Assembly (NCBI GenBank): GCA_051155755.1
Contig: DAXETY010000071.1
Coordinates: 1 to 11,641 of the forward strand
Reading direction: 5' to 3'
Source: DAXETY01 sp051155755
Lineage (GTDB): Bacteria; Desulfobacterota; Desulfobacteria; Desulfobacterales; SG8-13
Length of the DNA stretch: 11,641 nt
Position 1 is the first letter of the stretch. The number at the start of each line of letters is the position of its first letter. A program made the position numbers and the translations under genes. The notes beneath the pieces are model-generated. The model made no database searches, was not told the DNA's origin, and saw nothing but the letters and a program-made list of their open reading frames with translations. Below are positions 6,860 to 11,641 of the stretch, in pieces.

Positions 6860-7960
6860 TCAGAGCCGCTGCAGGGCGGCTTCCACCACCTGCTGCATGG
6901 CTTCCACCGGCGCGGTTTCGCCGGTCCAGAGCTCCAGCTGCAACGCACCCTGGAACACGAACATGGACACCCCATCGATGACCGTGCATCCGATTGCGGC
7001 GGCTTCTTTCAACAGCCGGGTTTCGGGCGGATTGTAGACGATGTCCATCACAACCAGCTCCGGCTGCAGGAATTCCGGATCGATGGGAATTTCGTCGTAA
7101 TTGGGCAGCATGCCCAGGGGCGTGGTGTTGATCAGAATTTCGCCGTCGATCCGGTGCAGCTCGGACAGCGGCTGAAAGTCACCGTTCAGCTCCCGGGCCA
7201 GGGCTTCACCGCGGTCGCGGCTGCGGTTTGCGATCACCACCTGCCCGCCTTCGTCCACAACGCCGTGTCCGATGGCACGGGCCGCCCCGCCGGCACCCAG
7301 GATGAAAACCCGCTTGCCGGTCACGGTGGTTTTCTGTTTGAGGGCTTTGACGGCACCGGGGGCGTCGGTGTTGTAACCCCGCAGGATTCCGTTGCGGTTG
7401 ACGATGGTGTTGACCGCACCGATGCGGCGGGCCTGGGCGTCGATGTCGTCCAGGTGCGCCATCACCGCCACCTTGTGGGGAATGGTCACGCTGACCCCCT
7501 GGATGTTCAACGCGCGGATGCCGGCGGCGGCCGCAGCGATGTCCTCGACCCGGCAGGCGACGTAAACTTCGTCGTAGCCCAGGCGGGTGAAAGCCTCGTT
7601 GTGCATCAGCGGACTCAGGCTGTGGGCGACGGGGTTGCCGATGACGGCATGCACCCGGGTGGTGCCGGGGCCCAGGCCGCCGCTGAGCTGGGGCTGCTGA
7701 ATGGCGCGGGAGATGGTGATGATTTCCTGGAATATGTGATACAGGTTGGCATTGCTCAGGGGCCCCTGGTTCAGGGAGATCAACCGCCGGATGAGGTTGC
7801 GCTCCCGGTCCGGGTCTACGACCTCGGTGCCCTGTTGTTTTTTGAGCGCACCGATCTTCAGGGCCACCGCCAGGCGCCGGTTGATGAGCTGGAGGATTTC
7901 CCCGTCGCAGGCATCGATCTCACGCCGCAGCGATTCAATGTTTTTAGGGGTCTCGGACAT
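6860..7960 (-). CDS. aroE: Chorismate mutase (AroQ)-shikimate dehydrogenase (AroE) fusion
   Basis: Two enzymes in one 366-residue chain. Residues about 6-90 form an AroQ-type helical chorismate mutase: LRREIDACDGEILQLINRR at 11-29, KIGALKKQQG at 35-44, DPDRERNLIRRL at 49-60 and the C-terminal helix with QEIITISRAIQ at 78-88; the charged Arg/Lys/Glu/Gln pattern matches the active site of this class. Residues about 103-366 form shikimate dehydrogenase: GNPVAHSLSPLMHNEAF at 108-124, TIPHK with catalytic Lys163, AVNT at 182-185, NTDAPG with Asp199, the dinucleotide loop LGAGGAARA at 221-229 and NRS at 245-247, the last suggesting NADP preference. It is the first structural gene of the operon. ATG start, with AAGGAA eight bases upstream. 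The two reactions are not consecutive (dehydroshikimate to shikimate; chorismate to prephenate), so the fusion more likely links expression or flux than channels an intermediate. It provides the mutase missing from the stand-alone TyrA and PheA. Confidence 0.95.
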   Translation of the reverse strand: MSETPKNIESLRREIDACDGEILQLINRRLAVALKIGALKKQQGTEVVDPDRERNLIRRLISLNQGPLSNANLYHIFQEIITISRAIQQPQLSGGLGPGTTRVHAVIGNPVAHSLSPLMHNEAFTRLGYDEVYVACRVEDIAAAAAGIRALNIQGVSVTIPHKVAVMAHLDDIDAQARRIGAVNTIVNRNGILRGYNTDAPGAVKALKQKTTVTGKRVFILGAGGAARAIGHGVVDEGGQVVIANRSRDRGEALARELNGDFQPLSELHRIDGEILINTTPLGMLPNYDEIPIDPEFLQPELVVMDIVYNPPETRLLKEAAAIGCTVIDGVSMFVFQGALQLELWTGETAPVEAMQQVVEAALQRL

Positions 7961-7980
7961 GGGCCCAATTCCTTGAGCGT

Positions 7981-8023
7981 TTCAAAAACAAAAGCCGCGG
8001 ACGGTGGCTTCAACCCGCGGCTT
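7981..8023 (-). terminator. Intrinsic terminator, probable attenuator of the aro operon
   Basis: On the minus strand AAGCCGCGG (8023-8015) pairs perfectly with CCGCGGCTT (8000-7992) around a 14-base loop, followed by TTGTTTTTG. This is a textbook GC-rich stem with a U tract. It sits between a promoter and the aroQE start, so it would stop transcripts before the operon unless overridden. It could instead be simply the terminator of the membrane-protein gene ending at 8193, but a promoter and a leader ORF lie between that stop and the hairpin, which favours attenuation. Confidence 0.8.
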
Positions 8024-8049
8024 GTTCGCTCTTTTATCCTGGGAAGGAT

Positions 8050-8127
8050 TCAGCGCACCCCGGGCGGCGCGGCACGATAACCGTATCGATCGGAATCAAT
8101 TCCTGTGCCCGGTGGCATGCAATCCAC
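8050..8127 (-). CDS. Candidate 25-residue leader peptide of the aro operon
   Basis: Short ORF starting GTG at 8127, seven bases after a strong GGAGGA site (8135-8140); an in-frame ATG follows at 8118. It reads MDCMPPGTGI for ten residues, then DSDRYGYRAAPPGVR and a TGA stop. Features that suggest a sensing peptide: two Tyr codons separated by one Gly codon (8085-8083 and 8079-8077), two PPG tripeptides (5-7 and 21-23), known to slow ribosomes lacking EF-P, and an intrinsic terminator starting 27 bases after the stop. A ribosome held at the Tyr codons would leave CGGGGTG (8062-8056) free to pair with CACCGTCCG (8006-7998) in the loop and descending arm of the terminator, with a two-base bulge, as a possible antiterminator. 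Function is inferred from layout; I do not recognise this peptide as a described leader. Confidence 0.6.
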   Translation of the reverse strand: MDCMPPGTGIDSDRYGYRAAPPGVR

Positions 8128-8166
8128 TGCCGAATCCTCCACGCGCTTGCGTTTCAAGTGCGAAAA

Positions 8167-8196
8167 AGCCTAATACCGGCACTTCATCGGTGTCAA
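8167..8196 (-). promoter_or_regulatory. Sigma-70-type promoter of the aro operon
   Basis: On the minus strand TTGACA (8196-8191, perfect -35) is followed after 18 bases by TAGGCT (8172-8167, a weak -10). Transcription would begin near 8160, about 30 bases before the leader ORF and about 200 before aroQE. The -35 box contains the TGA stop of the upstream membrane-protein gene. The poor -10 box lowers certainty. Confidence 0.6.
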
Positions 8197-9272
8197 GAAT
8201 TTTTTGTCCGCATTACGCCGCGCCGGCTGTAGCGCGGGTAATGCCTTCGATTCGACGGCAGGCGCTTGCGGGAAGCGCTGCCTGCGCCGGCGGACATATC
8301 TCGAGCTGCCGTTAACAGAGCGGCCAGCTCCTGCTGCAGGGTGCGCTGGCGGCGGTCTTCGAAGAGGTAGTTCAGCGCGCCTTTGACCAGCACGAACAGC
8401 AGGATGAAAAACACGGCCGGAAACACGATGCTGTCGAACAGGTAGCCGGCGATCAGCTGCAGGGTCCATATGGCGATGTTGCGGGATTGCTGGCGAAAAT
8501 ATTCGGCCTGCTCGCGAAAGTGTGCTTTGGCCGCTTCGGTATCCCCCTTGAACACCAGAGCCGAAAGCCATCCGCCGCCGGGCTGCACCTCTTTCGGAAA
8601 GAGGCGTGCTTGCAGGTTTTCGGCTGAAAACTCCTGTTTGATGCCGTCGAAGCTGCGCTGGGATTCTTCAATCAGAGGATCGGTGATCTTTTCGGAAAGA
8701 AAGGCCGCACCGGCAATGGAAAACGGCACCAGCAGGTAGCACACAAGGGTGAAGATCAGCAGAAAAAACACCGCGTCTTTGAGCAGGTAGGCGGTGCGGC
8801 GCCACCCAGGCAAAAACCAGCGCAGCGACAACAGCACCAGCAGGCCCGCCAGTGTGGCCGCCAGCGTCCAGTGATCGAGCAGTACGGTGACCTGCAGGAG
8901 CAAACGGGTGAGCAGAATCACCGTGCCGCCGGCCAGGGCGGTCTTCCAGGCGATGTCGACGTAGTCGTATATGGACTGCACTAGATCGCCGATTTCCAGG
9001 TTAAAGCCGATGCCCACCTCGGAGCCTTCGATCACCGCCAACCCGGTCTTGATCCCCGAAAGGATTAGAAAACCGGTGACCGCCTTGTCCATGGAGCGTT
9101 CAAGGTACTGTTGGTTGGATTCGGCCAACGCCCCCAGGCCGGCGTGCTGCGCAGGAATGTCGAGCCATCCGGCAGCGGCGAGGTAGATCGATGCCAGCAG
9201 CAAGACGATCCACAGTGGCCGCATCCATGGTTGCGAAGCAGCTGGGTTGAGGTAATGATTCGGCGGCGTCAT
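8193..9272 (-). CDS. Uncharacterised multi-spanning membrane protein
   Basis: I do not recognise a named family. The product is about 359 residues, with probable membrane segments (numbered from the ATG) near 20-37, 109-130, 135-153, 165-192 and 265-297; a moderately hydrophobic stretch near 65-81 may be re-entrant. Between the last two spans lies a hydrophilic region of about 70 residues, largely helical in look (LIEESQRSFDGIKQEFSAEN, then DTEAAKAHFREQAEYFRQQS), likely outside the bilayer. The C-terminal tail is strongly basic (RKRLPSNRRHYPRYSRRG). No catalytic motif, signal peptide cleavage site or transporter signature was seen. Start choice is uncertain: ATG at 9272 is 13 bases after AGGA, whereas TTG at 9281 is only 4 bases after it. 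Its stop is inside the -35 box of the aro promoter. It follows the cupin gene by about 110-120 bases and may be cotranscribed with it. Confidence 0.75.
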   Translation of the reverse strand: MTPPNHYLNPAASQPWMRPLWIVLLLASIYLAAAGWLDIPAQHAGLGALAESNQQYLERSMDKAVTGFLILSGIKTGLAVIEGSEVGIGFNLEIGDLVQSIYDYVDIAWKTALAGGTVILLTRLLLQVTVLLDHWTLAATLAGLLVLLSLRWFLPGWRRTAYLLKDAVFFLLIFTLVCYLLVPFSIAGAAFLSEKITDPLIEESQRSFDGIKQEFSAENLQARLFPKEVQPGGGWLSALVFKGDTEAAKAHFREQAEYFRQQSRNIAIWTLQLIAGYLFDSIVFPAVFFILLFVLVKGALNYLFEDRRQRTLQQELAALLTAARDMSAGAGSASRKRLPSNRRHYPRYSRRGVMRTKNS

Positions 9273-9392
9273 CGTTAGCAATCGATCCTACAGCGGGTGT
9301 TTTGCATCATCGTCCCCGTCGGCAAGAAGACACTGGCCGTCGCCGGGGTAGATGCACCGTTTATCGCAAAAAGAGCCATTTCCGGATGGAGG

Positions 9393-9725
9393 CTAACTGC
9401 GGATCATGATCAACATCATTTTAAAGCGTTCGTTCGCGTGCAGGGCATGGGGGACGTCGGCCGGCATGATCAGCATCTGGCCGGCGGAAACATTCTTTGG
9501 TTCGCCGCCGATGGTCACCTGTGCTGTGCCGTCCAGAATGTGAACCACGGCGTCAAAGGGTGCGGTATGTTCGCTGAGCCCCTGACCGGCATCGAATGAA
9601 AACAGGGTGATGTTGCCGGTTTCCTTTTTTACGATCGTCTTGCTGACCACCGAGCCGGCGGAATAATCCACGGCGGCGGCCGGATCGAACGGCGTTCCTT
9701 TCATTTCTTCGATGGGTGCATCCAT
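9393..9725 (-). CDS. Small single-domain cupin protein
   Basis: 110-residue cupin_2-type beta-barrel protein, probably cytoplasmic and metal-binding, of unknown substrate. The first cupin motif is GQGLSEHTAPFDAVVHILDG at 47-66, where His53 and Asp58 replace the classic HxH...E pattern; the second is IMPADVPHAL at 86-95 with His93. The middle VVSKTIVKKETGNITLFSFD and the ending FKMMLIMIRS are, from memory, shared by a widespread family of short bacterial and archaeal cupins without assigned activity. The ATG at 9725 is chosen because GGGAGGAG ends six bases upstream; an ATG 21 bases earlier lies before that ribosome site and is rejected. It lies after manA across an AT-rich spacer, so it probably has its own promoter. 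A sugar-related role next to manA is possible but not shown. Confidence 0.9.
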   Translation of the reverse strand: MDAPIEEMKGTPFDPAAAVDYSAGSVVSKTIVKKETGNITLFSFDAGQGLSEHTAPFDAVVHILDGTAQVTIGGEPKNVSAGQMLIMPADVPHALHANERFKMMLIMIRS

Positions 9726-9792
9726 GGGTCTCCTCCCGTAAATCATCAGGTGGTTTATTGTTTTATGGAATGAGGTTGCGTCAGGCAGCTTT

Positions 9793-9818
9793 CGGCCGGC
9801 GCGGTGGTCGGCCCTACG
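9793..9818. repeat. Short GGCCG stem-loop motif
   Basis: GGCCGGC (9794-9800) faces GTCGGCC (9807-9813) around a six-base loop, with one mismatch, and is followed on the plus strand by CTACG. On the minus strand it reads CGTAGGGCCGACC, similar to dispersed GTAGGGGCGACC-like intergenic motifs that I recall from Desulfobacterota and other genomes. Only one copy is present here, so its repeat status is unproven. Confidence 0.35.
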
Positions 9819-9861
9819 AAAAAAAACAAAGTTATATATTAAGATTTATTAAACAAGTATC

Positions 9862-9884
9862 TATTATTGTTAACATTAATAATA
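9862..9884. promoter_or_regulatory. AT-rich palindrome upstream of the cupin gene
   Basis: TATTATT (9862-9868) and AATAATA (9878-9884) are perfect 7-bp inverted arms around a central segment that contains the palindrome TGTTAACA. It sits in a strongly AT-rich stretch (about 9818-9895), unlike the GC-rich surroundings, 140-160 bases before the cupin start. It could be an operator or part of the cupin promoter; no single -10/-35 pair stands out (TTAACA and TAATAA-like boxes are weak). Confidence 0.35.
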
Positions 9885-9891
9885 AATTTAA

Positions 9892-9993
9892 AAAGCGGCT
9901 TTCTTTCAAGGGCACGGACCTGAAGATCCGAAAACTTGAAAATAGATGTCCCGGGTTAAAGCCCACGAATGTCGATCACGGAACGGCCGCTTT
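9892..9993 (-). terminator. Structured 3' region and probable terminator of manA
   Basis: In the minus-strand transcript, AAAGCGGC in the last manA codons (9993-9986) is complementary to GCCGCTTT (9899-9892), which runs on into TTT. Inside lies a second hairpin: TTTCAAG/CTTGAAA (9941-9935 with 9910-9904) stacked on CGGATC/GGTCCG with a four-base loop, separated by a 4-by-4 internal loop. A long multi-part stem ending in a U tract fits a terminator, though the enclosed loop is long for an intrinsic one. Confidence 0.45.
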
Positions 9994-11178
9994 GTAGAGC
10001 GTCGCCGCCCCTTCCATGCGATATCGGCCGGCGGCGGCCGGAATCAACACCGAAACGCCCTTTTGGAGCGCGGTGGTGCGCCCGGTATCCAGTTCGGTGA
10101 TGGTTGCCGTACCATCGACGCACAGATGGATCTCCACGGCACGTTCTTCTTGGCTTTCATAGCTTCGTCCCGATTCCAGACCGATGGCAGACAGCACAAA
10201 TTCTTCGGCCCGGCTCGGATAGACCCGCTCGCCGGCTTCATCCGGTTGCGGATCGAGCACATGCAGCGGGCCGGCTGAAAATGTCAGCACTTCGAGCAAC
10301 CGGGGGACGTCAACGTGCTTGGGGGTGAGCCCACCGCGCAGGACGTTGTCGGAGTTGGCCATCAGCTCGATGCCGGTGCCTTCCAGATAGGCGTGCAGTT
10401 CTCCGGGCGGCAGCCGCAGGGCCTGTCCGGGCTGCAGCTGCACCAGGTTCAGAAACAGCGGCGCCAGGGCACCGATATCCGAAGGATAGGCTTCGGACAG
10501 CACTTTCATCCAATCCAGTTCCGGAGCGGCAACATCGGCGGCATCGGCGGCGCCAAGCGTTTCGTCGAGCAGGATGGATTTTTCCGCAGGCCCAAGCGAC
10601 AGCAATGATTCCAGGAAGAACCTGCGGGCTTGTCGGTGGTCTTTGTCCCGCAGGGGTTGGACCAGTTGACTGAAAGACCTGCTTTCGAGTCGATCGGCAT
10701 GGGCCAGGATTTCGGTCTGCTCCCGGAACCCGCAAAGGGCCCAGAATGGTGTCAGGGCGCAGATGCATTCCGGTTTGTGATTTTCGTCCCGAAAGTTGCG
10801 GCGCGGGTCGTTGAGCGCGATCTGCTGCCGGTTTTCGTCCACATAGCCCCTGCGGGCCTGTTCGCGATCGGGATGCGCCTGCAGGGAAAGCGGCGCGGCG
10901 GCTGACAGCACTTTGAACAAAAACGGCAGCCGGTTTTGAAAGCGCCGGGCCACGCGGCGACCGAGAACGGCCTCGGGGTGGGTTTCGATCAAATCGTCAA
11001 GTCGCACCCGGATGCCGTTCAAGTCCACCTCGGAGGCTGCTTTCGGATGGGCCCCCATCCACAGCTCTGCCCGGGGCAGATCCGGCGCGGCCGGCAGACC
11101 GAGAAGCTCGGCAATGGCCGTGGTGGACCCCCAGGCGTAATCCTGAATCGGATTTTTCAGCACCAATACATGGTTCAT
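9976..11178 (-). CDS. manA: Mannose-6-phosphate isomerase, type I
   Basis: Zinc-dependent interconversion of fructose-6-phosphate and mannose-6-phosphate, which links glycolysis to GDP-mannose and surface glycans; cytoplasmic. The product is 400 residues, typical for the family. Numbering from the chosen start, the zinc ligands are visible: Gln100 and His102 in SLQAHPD, Glu137 in DENHKPE, and His262 in LPPGELHAY, followed by GTGIELMANSDNVLRGGLTPKHVD with the conserved Arg281. The family N-terminus LKNPIQDYAWGS begins at residue 7. The ATG at 11178 is preferred to the in-frame ATG at 11208: it gives the normal family N-terminus and a leader of about 40 bases from the predicted promoter, whereas the earlier one would leave only about 13. 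The ribosome site is weak (GAGAG, eight bases upstream). It may serve the O-antigen genes of the same window, but this is inference. Confidence 0.95.
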   Translation of the reverse strand: MNHVLVLKNPIQDYAWGSTTAIAELLGLPAAPDLPRAELWMGAHPKAASEVDLNGIRVRLDDLIETHPEAVLGRRVARRFQNRLPFLFKVLSAAAPLSLQAHPDREQARRGYVDENRQQIALNDPRRNFRDENHKPECICALTPFWALCGFREQTEILAHADRLESRSFSQLVQPLRDKDHRQARRFFLESLLSLGPAEKSILLDETLGAADAADVAAPELDWMKVLSEAYPSDIGALAPLFLNLVQLQPGQALRLPPGELHAYLEGTGIELMANSDNVLRGGLTPKHVDVPRLLEVLTFSAGPLHVLDPQPDEAGERVYPSRAEEFVLSAIGLESGRSYESQEERAVEIHLCVDGTATITELDTGRTTALQKGVSVLIPAAAGRYRMEGAATLYKAAVP

Positions 11179-11227
11179 GGTTGGGCTCTCGAATGTAAAA
11201 CGCTCCATTCAGATCGATGTCTTGCCG

Positions 11228-11257
11228 TTCATAATGCCATTCGGCAAACAGTGTCAA
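11228..11257 (-). promoter_or_regulatory. Predicted sigma-70 promoter of manA
   Basis: On the minus strand, TTGACA (11257-11252, perfect -35) precedes TATGAA (11233-11228, four of six -10 matches) by 18 bases, which puts the transcript start near 11221. A perfect 6-bp inverted repeat, TTGCCG (11222-11227) and CGGCAA (11242-11247), flanks the -10 box and could be an operator. Confidence 0.6.
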
Positions 11258-11396
11258 CGTAATCATCCCAGCAATGGCCGCAACTGCGGCATTGACCCGT
11301 CAACCGATGTAGATCGGCCAATGGCCGGCGATCGGGCAACGCTGCCTCTCCGGAAACAAGATCGGCGTGGCGCGAATTTTATCCTGCGCTCAAATC

Positions 11397-11425
11397 TTGA
11401 CGATATATGAATTTTACTGTAATAT
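11397..11425 (+). promoter_or_regulatory. Predicted sigma-70 promoter of the PP2C-type gene
   Basis: TTGACG (11397-11402) is followed after exactly 17 bases by TAATAT (11420-11425), in an AT-rich patch. Just downstream, around the expected start of transcription, AATATG (11435-11440) and CATATT (11444-11449) form a perfect inverted repeat with a three-base gap, a possible operator. About 95 bases remain to the start codon. The rest of the 347-base divergent region (11179-11525), apart from this and the manA promoter, holds only a short CGGCC/GGCCG dyad near 11315. Confidence 0.6.
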
Positions 11426-11525
11426 AAGTTCGTTAATATGGTTCATATTGAAGCCGCCGATTGAATGTCGAACTCACCGCCGGCAGGGGATTCTCGCCGA
11501 CCTCGAAGTGTCAGATCGATTGAGC

Positions 11526-11641
11526 ATGCTGCAAATCGAATCCGCAGGCCTCACCGACGTCGGTAGGCGTCGCAAGGGCAACGAAGATTCTCTATTCCTG
11601 GACGACGCGCTGGGACTCTACGTCGTTGCCGACGGCATGGG
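11526..11641 (+). CDS. PP2C-family (PPM) serine/threonine phosphatase, N-terminus only
   Basis: The window ends after 38 codons. The visible protein contains the family N-terminus: GLTDVGRRRKGNEDS at about 8-22, with the RxxNED motif that begins the metal site, and YVVADGMG at about 32-39, whose Asp is a metal ligand. Such enzymes are Mg/Mn-dependent and usually counteract Hanks-type kinases or act in partner-switching regulation. ATG at 11526 is chosen because it gives the short N-terminus usual for stand-alone bacterial forms; TTG and GTG codons lie in frame just upstream and no clear Shine-Dalgarno site decides. Kinase partners or additional domains would be beyond the window. Confidence 0.88.
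   Translation, partial: MLQIESAGLTDVGRRRKGNEDSLFLDDALGLYVVADGM

Noticed and set aside
7991..8037. T-box-like GGTGG...ACCCGCGG sequence on the plus strand followed by T-rich bases
   Set aside because: The order and spacing do not match the T-box core, and no gene follows on the plus strand. The same bases form the minus-strand terminator.
7154..8080. 308-codon plus-strand open frame opposite aroQE
   Set aside because: Antisense shadow of a well-supported fusion gene; low-complexity Gly/Asp/Val-rich translation without domain motifs.
9298..9368. Large imperfect hairpin between the cupin and membrane-protein genes (TGCATC/GATGCA and CCCCG/CGGGG arms)
   Set aside because: Several bulges, a long loop and no U tract; not convincing as a terminator or riboswitch.
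9723..9746. Cupin start at the earlier ATG (9746)
   Set aside because: The strong GGGAGGAG ribosome site lies between that ATG and the one at 9725, which it serves.
11176..11208. Longer manA with ten extra N-terminal residues (ATG at 11208)
   Set aside because: No ribosome site, and the extra residues precede the usual family N-terminus; it would start only about 13 bases after the predicted transcript start.
1..11641. tRNA, rRNA, CRISPR array, insertion sequence or prophage attachment site
   Set aside because: No cloverleaf, regularly spaced repeats, transposase motifs or paired att-like repeats were seen on either strand.

Overview
The window suggests a Gram-negative bacterium with a GC-rich genome, most likely a Desulfobacterota-type organism. 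I infer this from protein style, an O-antigen ligase-like gene and the aromatic-gene arrangement; no marker gene fixes the taxon. All complete genes lie on the minus strand. Only a truncated gene at the right edge is on the plus strand. Start codons are varied: GTG for pheA, the ligase and the leader peptide, and TTG for aroA and the glycosyltransferase. Several starts are supported by good Shine-Dalgarno sites.

Main block (about 8196 down to 55, minus strand): a late-shikimate and Phe/Tyr operon. The order is promoter, 25-codon leader ORF, intrinsic terminator, aroQ-aroE fusion (chorismate mutase plus shikimate dehydrogenase), aroA (EPSP synthase), O-antigen ligase/polymerase, GT4 glycosyltransferase, aroC (chorismate synthase), tyrA (prephenate/arogenate dehydrogenase), pheA (prephenate dehydratase with ACT domain). 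The fused AroQ domain supplies the chorismate mutase that the stand-alone TyrA and PheA lack. Together the genes cover dehydroshikimate to the direct Tyr and Phe precursors, except shikimate kinase, which is absent here. The two cell-surface polysaccharide genes (2937-5398) are clearly lower in GC than the aro genes around them and look inserted into the aromatic operon.

The most interesting element is upstream of aroQE at 7981-8196. A TTGACA-type promoter, placed over the stop codon of the preceding gene, is followed by a short ORF with a strong Shine-Dalgarno site, a GTG start, two closely spaced Tyr codons, two PPG motifs and an ending in RAAPPGVR. After it comes a perfect 9-bp GC-rich hairpin with a U tract, 24 bases or so before the aroQE start. 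This looks like a translation-coupled attenuator for the whole operon. A second, weaker candidate precedes tyrA: a 13-bp perfect inverted repeat overlapped by a Phe-rich open frame, next to a CTCGGCGG-type repeat.

Right-hand part (8193-11641): an uncharacterised multi-spanning membrane protein, a small cupin protein, an AT-rich spacer with a palindrome, a type I mannose-6-phosphate isomerase, and a divergent intergenic region carrying one promoter for manA and one for a plus-strand PP2C-family phosphatase cut by the window end. ManA could supply or use mannose-6-phosphate for surface polysaccharide, which would fit the glycosyltransferase and ligase, but that link is inference.
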